Source: Corallium rubrum (Eukaryota; Cnidaria; Anthozoa; Scleralcyonacea; Coralliidae). From it: 64,000 nt of DNA. The DNA lies in NCBI GenBank assembly GCA_964035015.1, contig OZ036017.1:3553053-3617052 (forward strand), written 5' to 3'. Every line of letters starts with the position of its first letter. Positions within the stretch are counted from its first letter, which is position 1. The notes under the pieces were generated by a model. That model searched no databases, had not been told where the DNA came from, and worked only from the letters and a program-made list of their open reading frames with translations. This document shows, piece by piece, positions 1 to 11,613 of the stretch. A program made the translations under genes and the position numbers.

Positions 1-751
1 TTTCAAGGCTCTTTAAAAGACTGCCTTTGGAGGCCATGCTTATCGAACGAACGAAAGACATCATGGCCCGAATTTGAGAGTTTCAAGAAGCGAAAAAATC
101 GCGAGATAACGCTGGATCGTTGAGAAAATCGAGATATAAATCGAGCAACAACTCACACGTGTTTGTAGTGCAAAATGGTGAGGAGTCCGATGTCTACCAA
201 GCGTACTCAACTTAAAATGTAGAGAAGAACCTTCCTCTCGGAACGTATTTGCGAGGCCATTCTTCGCTCCTCGCCTGTTCAACACGAATTTTCTCGTCCG
301 TTTTTGCTTCGATTTCGATATACTTCGTCCACAATATACTTCAATGTGTTACAAACACATTACTTTTATTTAAACTATAATACTCTGGAAAAAATGTACT
401 TTAAAAAAGAAATTTCTCTCACAAGCAAAATGCTCGCTTCGCGCCAGCCATTTCGGCCATTTACCACATTTCCCATGATGCTTTGCTATAATGGGAATTG
501 CCTATTGCTTTCACAATTGTCTGATCCATAAAATGCAGTCCCTAACGTATATAGTTCTATTTTTTACAATCAAATTTGATGTAGTGTCCATGCAAATGCT
601 TGTCCGGTCCCGATTATTTCATAAGGAAATATCAACTAGTTATAGCTTATCCTGATTCACCAAAAAACTGCCTCTCAATAGTTTCTGAGTTTTAATTTCA
701 TTTACACTTCATTTAACTTCATCCACATTCTAAATAACATTTTCTGACGGT
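1..751. other. No recognisable gene
   Basis: Only short open frames without recognisable domains are present. No repeat shared with the rest of the window was noticed. It may be intergenic or intronic host DNA. Confidence 0.4.
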
Positions 752-1842
752 GATCCATAGACTTGAATCAAGCCTATCTCTCGAGTGGCGAGGGGTCGAG
801 CGCGCCGTGAAGCTGCGTGCGAGGAGGAGGAGAGGGAGAGAGAGACAGACTTGGCACACTTGCAGCGCACCAAAATGTACAGACCTGTTTTGGGTCGGAG
901 GCGTGTCTTTAGACTTGGATCAAATTTGTCTCTTTACGTCATTAATCACTGCTCATTACAATGAAATCGGAAAACTAAAAGTGACTTATTTCGTTGCTTG
1001 GGGTCTTCGGCTTCGGTATTTGTCAGTGAGTGTCACGATTTTTTTAGATGAATTCGTTTAAAGATAGTATTGCGCTTACTCGGATACGATAAAATTATGG
1101 ACATGCAATGTGCGCCGGGGACCAGTACTTTCTTCTGCTGTTTGGTCTGGAAAAAGTTCTCGACTTACCTGCAGTTTTATACCGCGACAGTCTTGTCTTT
1201 GTTTTCTCACTAGGTCCGGGGTCCTTACGCATGCGTTTATTTGATTAACGATTCTTTCACGGCAAATATCTTCTCCTTGGTCGCGTTGAACTTACTTCGA
1301 ACTTTGCTTACTTTCTTTACCAGATTGACATTTTTTTTCAGCGCATTTTCCACAGATTATATTTGTCGATCGGGAAACCTCGTTGCTAATATCATGAACT
1401 AACAACAATCCCAAATTGACGCAAGCACTTTTCTTCAAGCTGGGTGAGAAAATCTTTCTTCTGAAATCAGCTTTAATGAGTTTACTACTCACACAGAATA
1501 CAGATTGTTTCACTTGCTCTACCAGATAATGCTAACCGCGTTACAGTCTTCGTTGGAGTATTCCCTGAGTCTCTATCTGTCATGTTTCTTATTGTGTTAA
1601 CGCTGCTAACGCTGAAACAAGAAGCAAGGTTACACTTCGGGCATTGGGCGAAGGTGATAAAACCGGAAAATGAAACATTGTGTCAACTTCATAAATTTTC
1701 GCGCCAAAATTTGATGTGTGATAATTAGATTTGAAACGCTGCAAGTGAGCCAAGTCTGTCTCTCGCCCTTTCCCCATTCTCCTCGCGCTCGACCTCTCGT
1801 CCCCTCCAAAGACAGACTTGATCCAAGTCTAGGCGATCCATA
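752..1842. mobile_element. Non-autonomous TIR element (hAT-like MITE?)
   Basis: The two ends are imperfect inverted repeats of about 100 bp. TAGACTTGAATCAAG at the left corresponds to CTTGATCCAAGTCTA at the right, followed inward by matching purine-rich and CAGACTTGGC-type blocks. The 8-mer GATCCATA occurs at both outer edges (752-759 and 1835-1842) as a direct repeat, which fits an 8-bp target duplication, although the exact element ends are ambiguous by a few bases. The interior has no transposase frame. The length of about 1.09 kb and lack of coding suggest a deletion derivative moved in trans. Confidence 0.6.
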
Positions 1843-3419
1843 GTGTAGCTTGTAATTTATCTTTTGGTATATTTATAATAACAGCTTATACAACAAAAGA
1901 AAATCTGAAAGAAGTGGATGGAAACAGTTAGAGTAAGCTATAAAAGGCTGGACTGCATGGGTAAACAACTGAGGCAACTATTATCAAGTCAGGCCCAAGG
2001 ACTTATGTACTATGGTGAATGCAATTATTTACACAGGGCAAAATCAATGGCCTACGAGTGATAATGTATTGAACTTGATTTATTTTCTGTACTCTTTAAA
2101 CTGTCACATAGTCTGTTGGGCAAACAGTGTACTACTGTATTATTCAAATAAACATTTATTGTATACATAAAAATCGGCTTGGGTTGCAGGATTATACCCA
2201 TTGTGGGCATTCATTGCTTACATACTTGTTTGCACAGATCATTATTTAAAAAAAAAAAAGAAGCAAAAACATCTATAGAGACTATAGACGTTTTTGCCAT
2301 CACGGCAGTTGTCTAACGTAAACCCGCGACACCACGAACACCGATTTAGATCCAATCTACTCGCGGACATCTGACGTCCGTGCTGTAAAAAACGCCGCTG
2401 CTTAAGCTCTCTATATTGTGGTTAGAAATTTCGAATTTCATAAGTGAACTATTCACGAACTATTTTAGTTGCCGAAAATCGACAGTATATTCTTAATTAC
2501 TCATAAGACGACTAAGTCGGATACGGCTTCGACTATGTATATCTTAAAACAAATAACTCGGTATGAATAAATTTTACACGCCTATGTGAACACTTTCCCA
2601 CGAGAGTTTAGTTTTCTAAAGAGTGTTCTGAAAAGTCTGTTCGATAACAATAAGAATTCATGTAGATCCTAGTGATGTTATTAGTTGTGGAATAAAATAT
2701 ATCTCAACTTTTTGGGCCAAAAGCCGGTTTTTCAAACGCTTAAAAAAACATACCTTCCGTTAATTATTCACCCTGAAACTTTCACGTTCGAAAGAAGTAA
2801 TCTCAAACTTTACTTTAATGTTATTTTCTCCAACTTGAAAATTTCGTTGCATAGGCACTTTAATCAACAAACAAATACATATTCTTCTTGACATATATTC
2901 ATCCCACATTAGAAACCACCAAATAAGGACGAAACCAGCAAGCATTTGTTTTGTTTTGTTACGTGTGGTGGTTTCTGGAGTTCCAAGTGCTACTGCTTTT
3001 GAAAGATATTTAATTAATAACTTGCCGTGACCAAATCCCAGGGTGACTACTACATAAATTAATATAGCTTTGGGCTAAATCAGGTTACTTAATTTGTTGA
3101 ACTTTTTGCGTTATATTCTGGAAAACACGCTGGAAACAAAAAAAAATTTTGCCACAAATTTGTAAAGATGCGTTTTCGGGTTTTATCACACTCGACGAAA
3201 TCCTCTCAAGAACTTAGATTAGTTCGTTGACTGTGCAACAATTATTTGAGTTGATGTACGTATTCTGTGTTGTAGTTATTGAGTATTGTTTGTTACATAA
3301 TTGCCATATACATATACATATATACAATAAAAAGGTTTTTGCAAATACTATTGGCAGATGGCTCGATGAAATTAGTCCAGAGCATTATAAGATAGAAGTA
3401 AAGGAGGCAAGGTTTTCAC
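1843..3419. other. No recognisable gene; one short hairpin
   Basis: The region is AT-rich with no supported reading frame. At 2263-2297 a near-perfect hairpin occurs, with arms GCAAAAAC..TCTATAG and CTATAGA..GTTTTTGC around a short loop. No other structure was identified. Confidence 0.4.
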
Positions 3420-3502
3420 TTAAACATTTTAATCACTGTTCAGTTTCGTGCACATGTTGTTGCTCGCATCAGATCTATATGTCTAATTACTAATTACATG
3501 TT
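3420..3502 (+). repeat. Dispersed repeat Y, fragment 1
   Basis: This stretch matches, in reverse complement, the repeat at about 28543-28612: the blocks around ACATGTTGTTGC, CAGATCTA and TAATTACATGTT align. It ends at CATGTT (3497-3502), where the Maverick-like element begins. Repeat Y resumes at 12574 with the same CATGTT. Confidence 0.6.
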
Positions 3503-3525
3503 AGTCTATAATGTTAGTCTATAAC

Positions 3526-4368
3526 CTAAATGTTTACGCGCGTAAATATTACATCAAACTGCGTTAGTGCGCGATCCAGCATTTGTTGCTCTGTATTGTA
3601 CATAGCGTTGACGATCGGAGGTTGTTGATAAGATTGTTTTTGAATATACTTTGCCAGGTTTTGTTGTTTTGTATTTGGTTTTAGATCAAGCATGAGATAG
3701 CCGTGGGTCCGACTGGTTGCTTTGTCGTAGGTCTGCATAAACTCTTGAACATGTCCGGAGTTCACTTGTCGTGCCAAGCCAGAAATGTGTTGCTTATCCT
3801 TCGAAGACTTGAAGAGTACGATACAGTGTGCATTGAGGCTGATGTTTCTGGTTTCATTTCCTTGGTGAAATATATTCCGAACAATATAGATCACGGAGAG
3901 ATTCCGATGATGACTCCCCTTGGTAAATAAACTGGCAATGCGCTTATCTCCTCCTGATTGATCCATAAGATCATCGAGGACAATAAGGTTTCGCTTCGAA
4001 ACATCAAGAAAATCTTCCGAATCGATGTCCGTAGGTATTCCTTCGTTCAGTTCAATATCAGGTATAGTTTTGATCATATCCAGGTACATGGGTTGCTACG
4101 GCCCATAACACCAAATGATATGTTCAGGAGGGGGGTTGATAGTTGCTCTTGCGTTCTCCAGAAGAGTTTTTACCCATACGGTTTTACCACTCTGAGTGCA
4201 CCCTGCAACAATGCACGTAAACGGATGCTGCAAGACTGTAGATCCATTGACGAGAGGACCTGCCTGTCTTATTTGTTTTGTTGATGATCTATGGACCATT
4301 TTCATGTGATGGAGGAGATTACTTGAATTAGCAAAAGATTTTCCACAAACTTCACAAACGTAGGACAT
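3526..4368 (-). pseudogene. C2H2/A32-like packaging ATPase, left-arm copy (broken)
   Basis: On the minus strand the frame starts at 4368 with an N-terminal C2H2 finger (YVCEVCGKSF..H..H). It then has the Walker A motif GCTQSGKT, and after an interruption near 4090-4095 continues with Walker B LIVLDDLM and the SVIYIV segment. These are the hallmarks of the HerA/FtsK-type A32-like ATPases that package DNA in Mavericks and adintoviruses. The C-terminal third is missing through an internal deletion and the reading frame runs into RALTQF-coding sequence. The copy is inverted relative to the one at 4819-6168. Closest relative in this window is the intact 445-residue gene at 34091-35428. It is probably non-functional. 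Confidence 0.75.
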
Positions 4369-4439
4369 GTTTCAGTTATGACTGTCAGATAAGAAATGAA
4401 TATTTTTCTATTGGCCATCCTTGTTAATAGTGATTCAAC

Positions 4440-4745
4440 ACAACAGTCCTAAGACTATAGTCCTTATAGTCCTTACAGTCCTAATCCTATAGTCTTTATC
4501 GTCATAGTCCTAAGACTATATAGTCCAAGTCCTATAGTCTTTATAGTCATAGGCCTAAGACTATATAGTCATAGTCCTATAGTCTTTATAGTCATAGGCC
4601 TAAGTCTATATAATCCTGAGACTATAGTCTCAGGATTATATAGTCTTAGGACTATGACTATAAAGACTATAGGACTATGACTAAAAGGACTATAAGGACT
4701 ATGACTATATATAGTCTTAGATAAGGACTATAGTCTTACGACTGT
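4440..4745. repeat. ATAGTC/GACTAT self-complementary repeat array at the palindrome axis
   Basis: Many copies of TATAGTCCTAAG and its complement alternate here. The axis is the perfect palindrome GAGACTATAGTCTC centred near 4624. It separates the two mirrored ATPase genes and would fold into a long hairpin. A second, unlinked array of the same motif lies at 27178-27620. Confidence 0.85.
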
Positions 4746-4818
4746 TGTGTCGAATCGCTATTAACAAGGATGGCCAATAGAAAAATATTCATTTCTTATA
4801 TGACAGTCATAACTGAAA

Positions 4819-6168
4819 CATGTCCTACGTTTGTGAAGTTTGAGGAAAATCTTTTGCTAATTCAAGTAATCTCCTCCATCACATGAAAATGGTTCACAGA
4901 CCATCGACAAAACAAATAAGACAGGCACGTCCTCTCGTCAATGGATCTACAGTCTTGCAGCATCCGTTTGCGTGCATTGTTGCAGGGTGCACTCAGAGGG
5001 GTAAAAACTCTTCTGGAGAACGCAAGAACAACTATCAACCCCCCTCCTGAACGTATCTTTGGTGTTATGGGCAGTGGCAACCCATGTACCTGGATATGAT
5101 CAAAACTATACCTGACATTGAACTGAACGAAGGAATACCTACGAACATTGACTCGGAAGATTTTCTTGATGTTTCGAAGCGAAACCTTATTGTCCTCGAT
5201 GATCTTATGGATCAATCAGGAGGAGATAAGCGCATTGCCAGTTTAATTGCCAAGGGGAGTCATCATCGGAATCTCTCCGTGATCTATATTGTTCAGAATA
5301 TATTTCACCAAGGAAAGGAAACCAGGAACATCAGCCTCAATGCACACTCTATCATACTCTTCAAGTCTCCGAGGGATAAGCAACAAATTTCTGTCTTGGC
5401 ACGACAAGTGAACCCTGGTCATGTTCAAGACCTACGACAAAGCGACCAGTCGGCCCCATGGCTATCTCATGCTTGATCTAAAACCAAATACAAATGACCA
5501 ACAGCGTCTCAAGACTAACGTTCTACCTGGAGAAAATAGTGCGTTGCAACAAAACCTGGCAAAGTATATTCAAAAACAATCTTATCAACAACCTCCGATC
5601 GTCAACGCTATGTACAATACAGAGCAACAAATGCATGATATTCTCCAAGTGCCACAATTAACTGTCGGCGATAAGAGCGCCCTTTATTCGAATGAACTAC
5701 ACCGTTTCCTAACATTTCAACAGCAATTACAGAACTAGCAGCATCAAGTTCAAACTAATCTTCAAACTCAGCTACTAATAGTTGTACAAAATTTGTCAAA
5801 AACATCCCCGAATCCTCAAGGGCTTAAACAACCTACACACTTTCCGCCTTATTCGCCTGCTGTTCCTGCTATACCTCAGCCTTATTTTCTAACACCACCT
5901 ACGACTGATGAACAGCCAAATATTAATCCCTTGCGAAAATGGGCAACTGCTCCTGAGAGTGCTTCAGACGAAGCCTCAGCTGAAGAAGAATAGGATCGTC
6001 AAGATAATGATGAATATCAACATTCTTTAAATGTTTCTGATCAAGAAGACTCGCATGAGGAAGAATTACATGAAGAAGATTCGCATGAAACAGGAGAACA
6101 CGATGACCAATACATCACGATCATTCCCAAGAATAACCCTCAAGATTCTTACAAAATAAGAGTGCCTA
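4819..6168 (+). pseudogene. C2H2/A32-like packaging ATPase, right-arm copy (broken)
   Basis: This is the mirror image of the left-arm gene. The finger-coding start at 4819 is followed by an early in-frame stop. Walker A is damaged at about 4985-5005. Walker B (LIVLDDLMD), the SVIYIVQNIFHQ segment and the region after it (HGYLMLDLKPNT) survive in pieces at 5084-5476 and 5421-5738. A low-complexity proline-rich and acidic C-terminal part follows (5793-6168). Several frameshifts and stops make it a pseudogene. It is cut off by the TA-flanked insertion at 6169. Confidence 0.75.
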
Positions 6169-6173
6169 CACTG

Positions 6174-6720
6174 TAAATCTGGCGGTGTTGTGGGAACACC
6201 TAACAGGTGTAATGTTACACGGATTTGGTGTAAAATGAAAGTTAACACCATTCAAGTGTAACTTAACACACCTAACGTGTACTTATACACTGCTCTTGGG
6301 TAAGGGTAACACTTCTTTAGTGTAAAATAGAAAACTGTCTTGTTGACACTTATTGGTGTGTAAATTTACTCAAAATGGTGTAATCTTACCTAAACTCAGT
6401 GTAATTTCACACACTGTTAAAGTGTGAAAATACACTTGTTGGGTGTAAAAAACACCAACACTAGTGCAGTGTATATTTACACTTGACGCGGTGTGACATT
6501 ACACTAACGAAGGTGTGCTAATACACTATTTTGGTGTAAATTGCAATGCAAAATTTCAACACCAATAAATGGTAGATTGACACTTCTTTCGTGTAATTTT
6601 ACACCACGAAAATGTCATTACACACTGATTTGGTGTGAAAACTGAGTCATACATTAACACTACTTTAGTGTATAAACGCACCAAAAATGGGTAATTTTAC
6701 ACTAGTAATTCTACAACTTG
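6174..6720. repeat. Left subterminal GTGTAA/TTACAC array
   Basis: Several dozen copies of GTGTAA or its complement occur at irregular spacing, often as inverted pairs around short spacers. They are similar in kind to the right-hand array of the same element but not arranged in a regular tandem unit. Binding sites for a transposase are a possible role (inference). Confidence 0.8.
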
Positions 6721-8659
6721 TTAATGCTTTTGATGTTGTGTTTACTTTGCATGACACAATACGCCATTGGGCCTAGCGTAAACAATTCACGACAATGTAA
6801 ATTAAAGTGAAATTTTCTGGTTAAAGTTAAATTTTCTGGCAGCAACCAGGTTAAAATACTAATACTATAGTCCCTTACGAAAAAATTCTATAGGATCCAT
6901 AGGAATTCCTATAGAAATAAACTTTTCTATAGTAAGTAAAATTTTAATATTTTATAAGAAAATATACACTAAGTCATAATACGTAACCGGTATAAGGTAT
7001 TCATCGATCATCATCGCGAAAGCGTGCATAAAAGCCGACCGCGCCGAGCAATTAAGTAGACTATATACAAAATCAGGCCGTTGTCTGATTCTAGTATAAA
7101 TGTGAGAGTTCTAAAAAAATAAATGCCCACAAGTTGTTTGAAACTCCTTTACTTCATCGTTTTAGGCTTTTAGCAATAAATTTTGTTTGCCAGTATATAT
7201 ATTTTTTTTCAAACATCCCCATGATGCCATGCCCGACTGGAAGCTAGCGCCAGCGTTGCATTGCGGGATAGCGTCGTTTGGATAGCGTTGGTTCGTGATC
7301 GTGATGGTTTGACGGTTTGTGTAAATTTCTTGGCGAGTGGGCATCAAATTAACTATTTTAAAGTATTTACCGGCATTTTAAATTGTTTGTAAGTTAGCTG
7401 GATAAGTTAATAATCAGTTATTTTCACCCAAAAGTGAAGTGGGCCGTGTTTGGATTCGAAGACTTGCCACTGATGCGAAGTTAAGACAACAATCAACATG
7501 GATGGATATACTCATAGTGATATATTATATATACACTGTATGGGGAAGACGAAAGTCTGTTCAACATCGACTGGTTTTTATCGACATGGACCTGGCGACA
7601 GGCTGACTGAACTGTCCGATATTGAGAGGTATAAATCTTAATTTATTAACTTATAACAAGTGTTATAATTTTGCTGTTTTCTTAATAAACCTAAATTTGT
7701 TGACTCAGTCACTCCTTACCTAATGACCTGGTCAGTAGTCACCCTCATTTAGAACCAAATATGTTGTTAACACGAAGCTAAAGTTACAGGGTGAATGGGA
7801 TATTCAGCCTGAAAATTTTACTTTTAGAATATAAATGACTATCCCTGATACTTGGGCACCTTTGTCATTTCAACCTGGGTTGGGGTTTCAAATGTGAAAA
7901 TTTAAGAAACATTGATTTATACAAATAATTCACTATTTACAAATAATGAGTTTAGTTGAGCTAAACAGTCTATGGACTGGAATAATTGATGTGGAACAGT
8001 AAACTCAGATGGGGAGACTAATGGTATATGTGCTACTCTGAGCGATGAACCATACTTAGTGATAGAGGAAAACTCTATTCGACCAAGGCTTTCAGATTCA
8101 AACTGGCAACTTTAATTTATTAGTCTGACACTCCACTGACTGAGCTGACTGTACCTGTACTTGCTCAAGTTGGGAGCAGGTTGTGAGATGATGGCACTTA
8201 TATTTAATATTTAAAATTCAAATCTGGTTTCTTCCATATTGAGAGACTTAACTCTTCATCTAGTTATGTTGTTGGAATAAATAGCTGTATTGTGGGACAG
8301 CAAACTCAGGTGGCAAATAATGATATTCAGTAGGTACTCTGAATGATGAACAATTACTGGGTAACTGAAGAAAAACTTTACTAAACTGTGGCTGGGATTT
8401 GAAGCTGTGGCCTTCAGTTTACTAAAGGATTATTTAGTAAATAATCCAGTGATTGTTTATAAATAATTTCAGAATGATTTGATTAATAAGCAATCCAGAT
8501 TTAAAATTTACTTCTAAATTTTTGGCTTCACCAATTTGATGTTCAGTTTAGTTTGTTTCTCCGAGTTGCGGGTGGAATGAGATGGGCTAGTGGGTGGAGT
8601 GGATTAATTACTATATAATCTATGGTTTATTCAAACAATACATGGATTAATTCTTTGAA

Positions 8660-8787
8660 AGTTTTCATGGCAATAATGTAATATAAATAAGTTTTGTGGA
8701 AACACCACATAAAATATTTCTTTACAGGCCGAAAGCTTAGCAAAGAAATATTTTACATGGTGTTTCCACAAAACTTATTTATAATAC
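8660..8787. mobile_element. Minimal palindromic PLE end
   Basis: Two inverted arms carry the PLE terminal sequence AAATAAGTTTTGTGGAAACA, also found at 29395 and 40000. They surround a short GGCCGAAAGCTTAGC remnant of the hammerhead region. Nothing codes for protein. It looks like two PLE termini joined head to head. Confidence 0.65.
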
Positions 8788-9003
8788 ATGGATTAGATAC
8801 AGTGGGTGCCAAAAGTATGAGTCCAGTCCCAATTTTTGCCAAAAATTCGAGAAGGTGTATCTTCTGAAAAATAAACTTGCATTAGATACTTGAACATGCG
8901 CATTGAGATCTGCAATGTCTCCCACATTCTGTCCTTGAAATATTTTGCCATATATAATTTCAAAATAATTTTATCTGATTCTCTACACGCATGTGCATCA
9001 AGG

Positions 9004-9330
9004 ATGGCTAAAGATCTAAGTGAAGGAGTTAGAGGAAAAATTATTGCTCTAAGTAACGAAGGTTTCTCACAGCGACAAATTGCTGCAAAGATAGGAGTGT
9101 CGAAAGGTGCTGTGCAGCGAACCGTGGAAAGGTTGAGAAAAACTCAATCCTATTCCAACCTACCAAAGTCTGGGAGACCAAGGTGTACTACACCACAAGA
9201 GGATCAGTTCATAAAAGTAACTTCTTTGCGTAATAGAACAGCAACTGCTGGTAATATTCAATCGACAATTAATGCCACCCGAGAGAAAACAAACAGCAAA
9301 ACAACAGTAAGAAGGAGATTGGCCTGCAAG
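9004..9330 (+). pseudogene. Tc1-type transposase N-terminal domain (left arm)
   Basis: The frame begins MAKDLSEGVRGKI and carries the first helix-turn-helix (GFSQRQIAAKIGVSKGAVQR), then the GRP-type linker (KSGRPRCTTP) and the start of the second HTH. This is the paired-like DNA-binding region of Tc1 transposases, which recognises the TIRs. The protein ends soon after, where the element turns into its mirrored arm. The usual length is about 340 residues; only about 110 remain. The catalytic DDE residues are absent. Confidence 0.8.
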
Positions 9331-9344
9331 TGGTCTGAAATTAC

Positions 9345-9574
9345 GCAAAGAAGTTACTTTTATGAACTGATCCTCTTGTGGTGTAGTACACCTTGGTCTC
9401 CTAGACTTCGGTAGGTTGGAATAGGATTGAGTTTTTCTGAACCTTTCCACGGTTCGCTGCACAGCACCTTTCGACACTCCTATCTTTGTAGCAATTTGTC
9501 GCTGTGAGAAACCTTCGTTACTTAGAGCAATAATTTGCCCTCTAACTCCTTCACTTAGATCTTTAGCCGTCCTT
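9345..9574 (-). pseudogene. Tc1-type transposase N-terminal domain (right arm)
   Basis: Mirror copy of the left-arm frame: AKDLSEGVRGQI, the same helix-turn-helix with a few substitutions (IATKIG for IAAKIG), and KSRRPRCTTP. The initiator methionine codon is replaced, and the frame stops being transposase-like at the spacer. The few differences from the left arm indicate a fairly recent duplication. Confidence 0.75.
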
Positions 9575-10728
9575 GACACACATGCGTGTAGAGAATTAGA
9601 TAAACTTATTTTGAAATTATATATGGCAAAATATTTCAAGGACTAAATGTGGGAGACAATTGCAGATCTCAATGCGCATGTTCAAGTAGCTAATGCAAGT
9701 TTATTTTTCAGAAGATACACTTTTCTCGCATTTTTGGCAAAAATTGAGACTGGACTCATACTTTTGGCACCCACTGTATTAAGTAATCAAATTATCCTGA
9801 TTTAATCATATTATTTACAAACCATTCCTGGGTTATTTACTACATATTTAATGGTTATTTTCATACTTGGAAATTATTTACAAACATTCCCTTGAAACAA
9901 ATAATGTATGGATTATTTAATTGTTTGTTAAATAATCCATAGATTGTTTAGCTCATATAAATACATTTCTAAATAATGAATTTAGATAAATAATGCTAAG
10001 CCAAAAATTAAGACATTATTGCCAGTCATATAATCATTTTTTTAAATTTGGCACCCAAGTACAGTATTTCAACTTTGAAGCTCAGGTTTTCATTCAAGTA
10101 ATTTTAAATTAAGCTTCCTTGTACAATGATTTTTAACTTTAGCATATAGAATACTGTCTAAGATTTTAAATTATTACATTGTTGAGCACAAGGCTTTCCA
10201 ATTACTGGTAGTAGTAATTCATTATGTCCACACACTTTGTATTGCAGGACTAATAATGAAAAGATTTCACCTGGTGATTGACAAAGAAATCCAGAACAAT
10301 ATCAAAGCAAAGTTGAATAACATTGAAAAATGCCATAAGTTGAAAAAAATAATTAACTATTGTAAATAGCTAGTTACTGTATTCTACTACTGCAATTTTT
10401 TTTATTTGTAATTCTTCTGAATTTGTTTTGGGGGTTTTTCTTAATATGGGTCAACTAAGAACATAGGCAGTTATTCGAAAAATGCAAATATTTATTAAAA
10501 GTCCCCACTGAGGTTTTAATTTTGTGAAATAACTTTTTCAATGAGTGTTTACTAAATAATTTAATGTAACCACAATAGTGATTTCTTATTGTAAATTTTA
10601 GTTGTACAATATTGTTAATTTTCAACTAGTAATAAAACCAGTTAACTTTTTTATACTACTATACTTTTTAATGTTTATTCTCCATTGTAGGTACTATACT
10701 TTTACTCCCTGTCAGTTAAACAAGAAGT

Positions 10729-11590
10729 TGTTTTGGTGTAAGTTTACTCTCCAAGTGTAAATTTACACCAAAGATGGTGTCCACACAGCTGCCAGCTATT
10801 TCACACTCATACAGTGTAAAAGAACATGTTTTGGTGTAAGTTTACTCTCCAAGTGTAAATTTACACCAAGATGGTGTCCACACAGCTGCAAGCTATTTTA
10901 CACTGTATTGGTGTAAAAGAACATGTATTGGTGTAAGATTACTCTCCAAGTGTAAATTTACACCAAGATGGTGTCCACACAGCTGCAAGCTAATTTACAC
11001 TGTATTGGTGTAAAAGAACATGTTTTGGTGTAAGTTTACTCTCCAAGTGTAAATTTACACCAAGATGGTGTCCACACAGCTGCAAGCTAATTTACACTGT
11101 ATTGGTGTAAAAGAACATGTTTTGGTGTAAGTTTACTCTCCAAGTGTAAATTTACACCAAGATGGTGTCCACACAGCTGCAAGCTAATTTACACTGTATT
11201 GGTGTAAAAGAACATGTTTTGGTGTAAGATTACTCTCCAAGTGTAAATGTACACCAAGATGGTGTCCACACAGCTGCAAGCTAATTTACACTGTATTGGT
11301 GTAAAAGAACATGTTTTGGTGCAAGTTTACTCTCCAAGTGTAAATTCACACCAAGATGGTGTCCACACAGCTGCAAGCTATTTTACACCAATACAGTGTA
11401 AAGACACACTTCTAGTGTAATTTTACACAGTTGAAAGGTTAGATTACACCAGTTTTTGGTGTAGTTTTACACCAACTTATAGTCAATTTACCCTTTCGGC
11501 AGTGTAACATTACACCAGTTTTGGTGTTAGTTTACACCTTTTTGGTGTCCACACAGCTGCAAGAATTTACACCGATTTTGGTGTTGTGGC
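10729..11590. repeat. Right subterminal array, ~97-bp tandem units
   Basis: About seven tandem copies of a roughly 97-bp unit lie between 10729 and 11400. Each contains TTTTGGTGTAAG, CTCCAAGTGTAAATTTACAC, GATGGTGTCCACACAGCTGC and TGTATTGGTGTAAAAG. The units are nearly identical, so the expansion looks recent. More irregular GTGTAA motifs follow to the element end. Confidence 0.85.
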
Positions 11591-11613
11591 AACACTCCCA
11601 GATTTACAGTGTA

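Larger units (their letters stand above)
8800..9776. mobile_element. Fold-back Tc1/mariner-like element
   Basis: The ends CAGTGGGTGCCAAAAGTATG and its complement are flanked by TA (8798-8799, 9777-9778), the Tc1/mariner target. Left arm 8800-9234 and right arm about 9345-9776 are inverted copies of the same 5' half of the element, with a unique spacer of about 110 bp. Each arm encodes the N-terminal DNA-binding half of the transposase. No DDE catalytic domain is present, so it cannot be autonomous. Confidence 0.85.
6169..11611. mobile_element. TA-flanked 5.4-kb non-autonomous TIR element with GTGTAA arrays
   Basis: The ends are inverted: CACTGTAAATCTGG at the left and CCAGATTTACAGTG at the right, each flanked by TA (6167-6168, 11612-11613), as in Tc1/mariner-type or related elements. 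Both subterminal regions consist of densely packed GGTGTAA and TTACACC motifs in both orientations. The interior, about 6720-10728, is AT-rich and has no transposase of its own. It hosts a PLE-end palindrome (8660-8787) and a fold-back Tc1 (8800-9776). The element sits inside the Maverick-like element A, so it is younger. Confidence 0.75.

Noticed and set aside
4440..4745. Regularly repeated short motifs, CRISPR-like at first sight
   Set aside because: Units are self-complementary and contiguous with no unique spacers, in a eukaryotic context; the same holds for the 27.2-kb array and the GTGTAA arrays.
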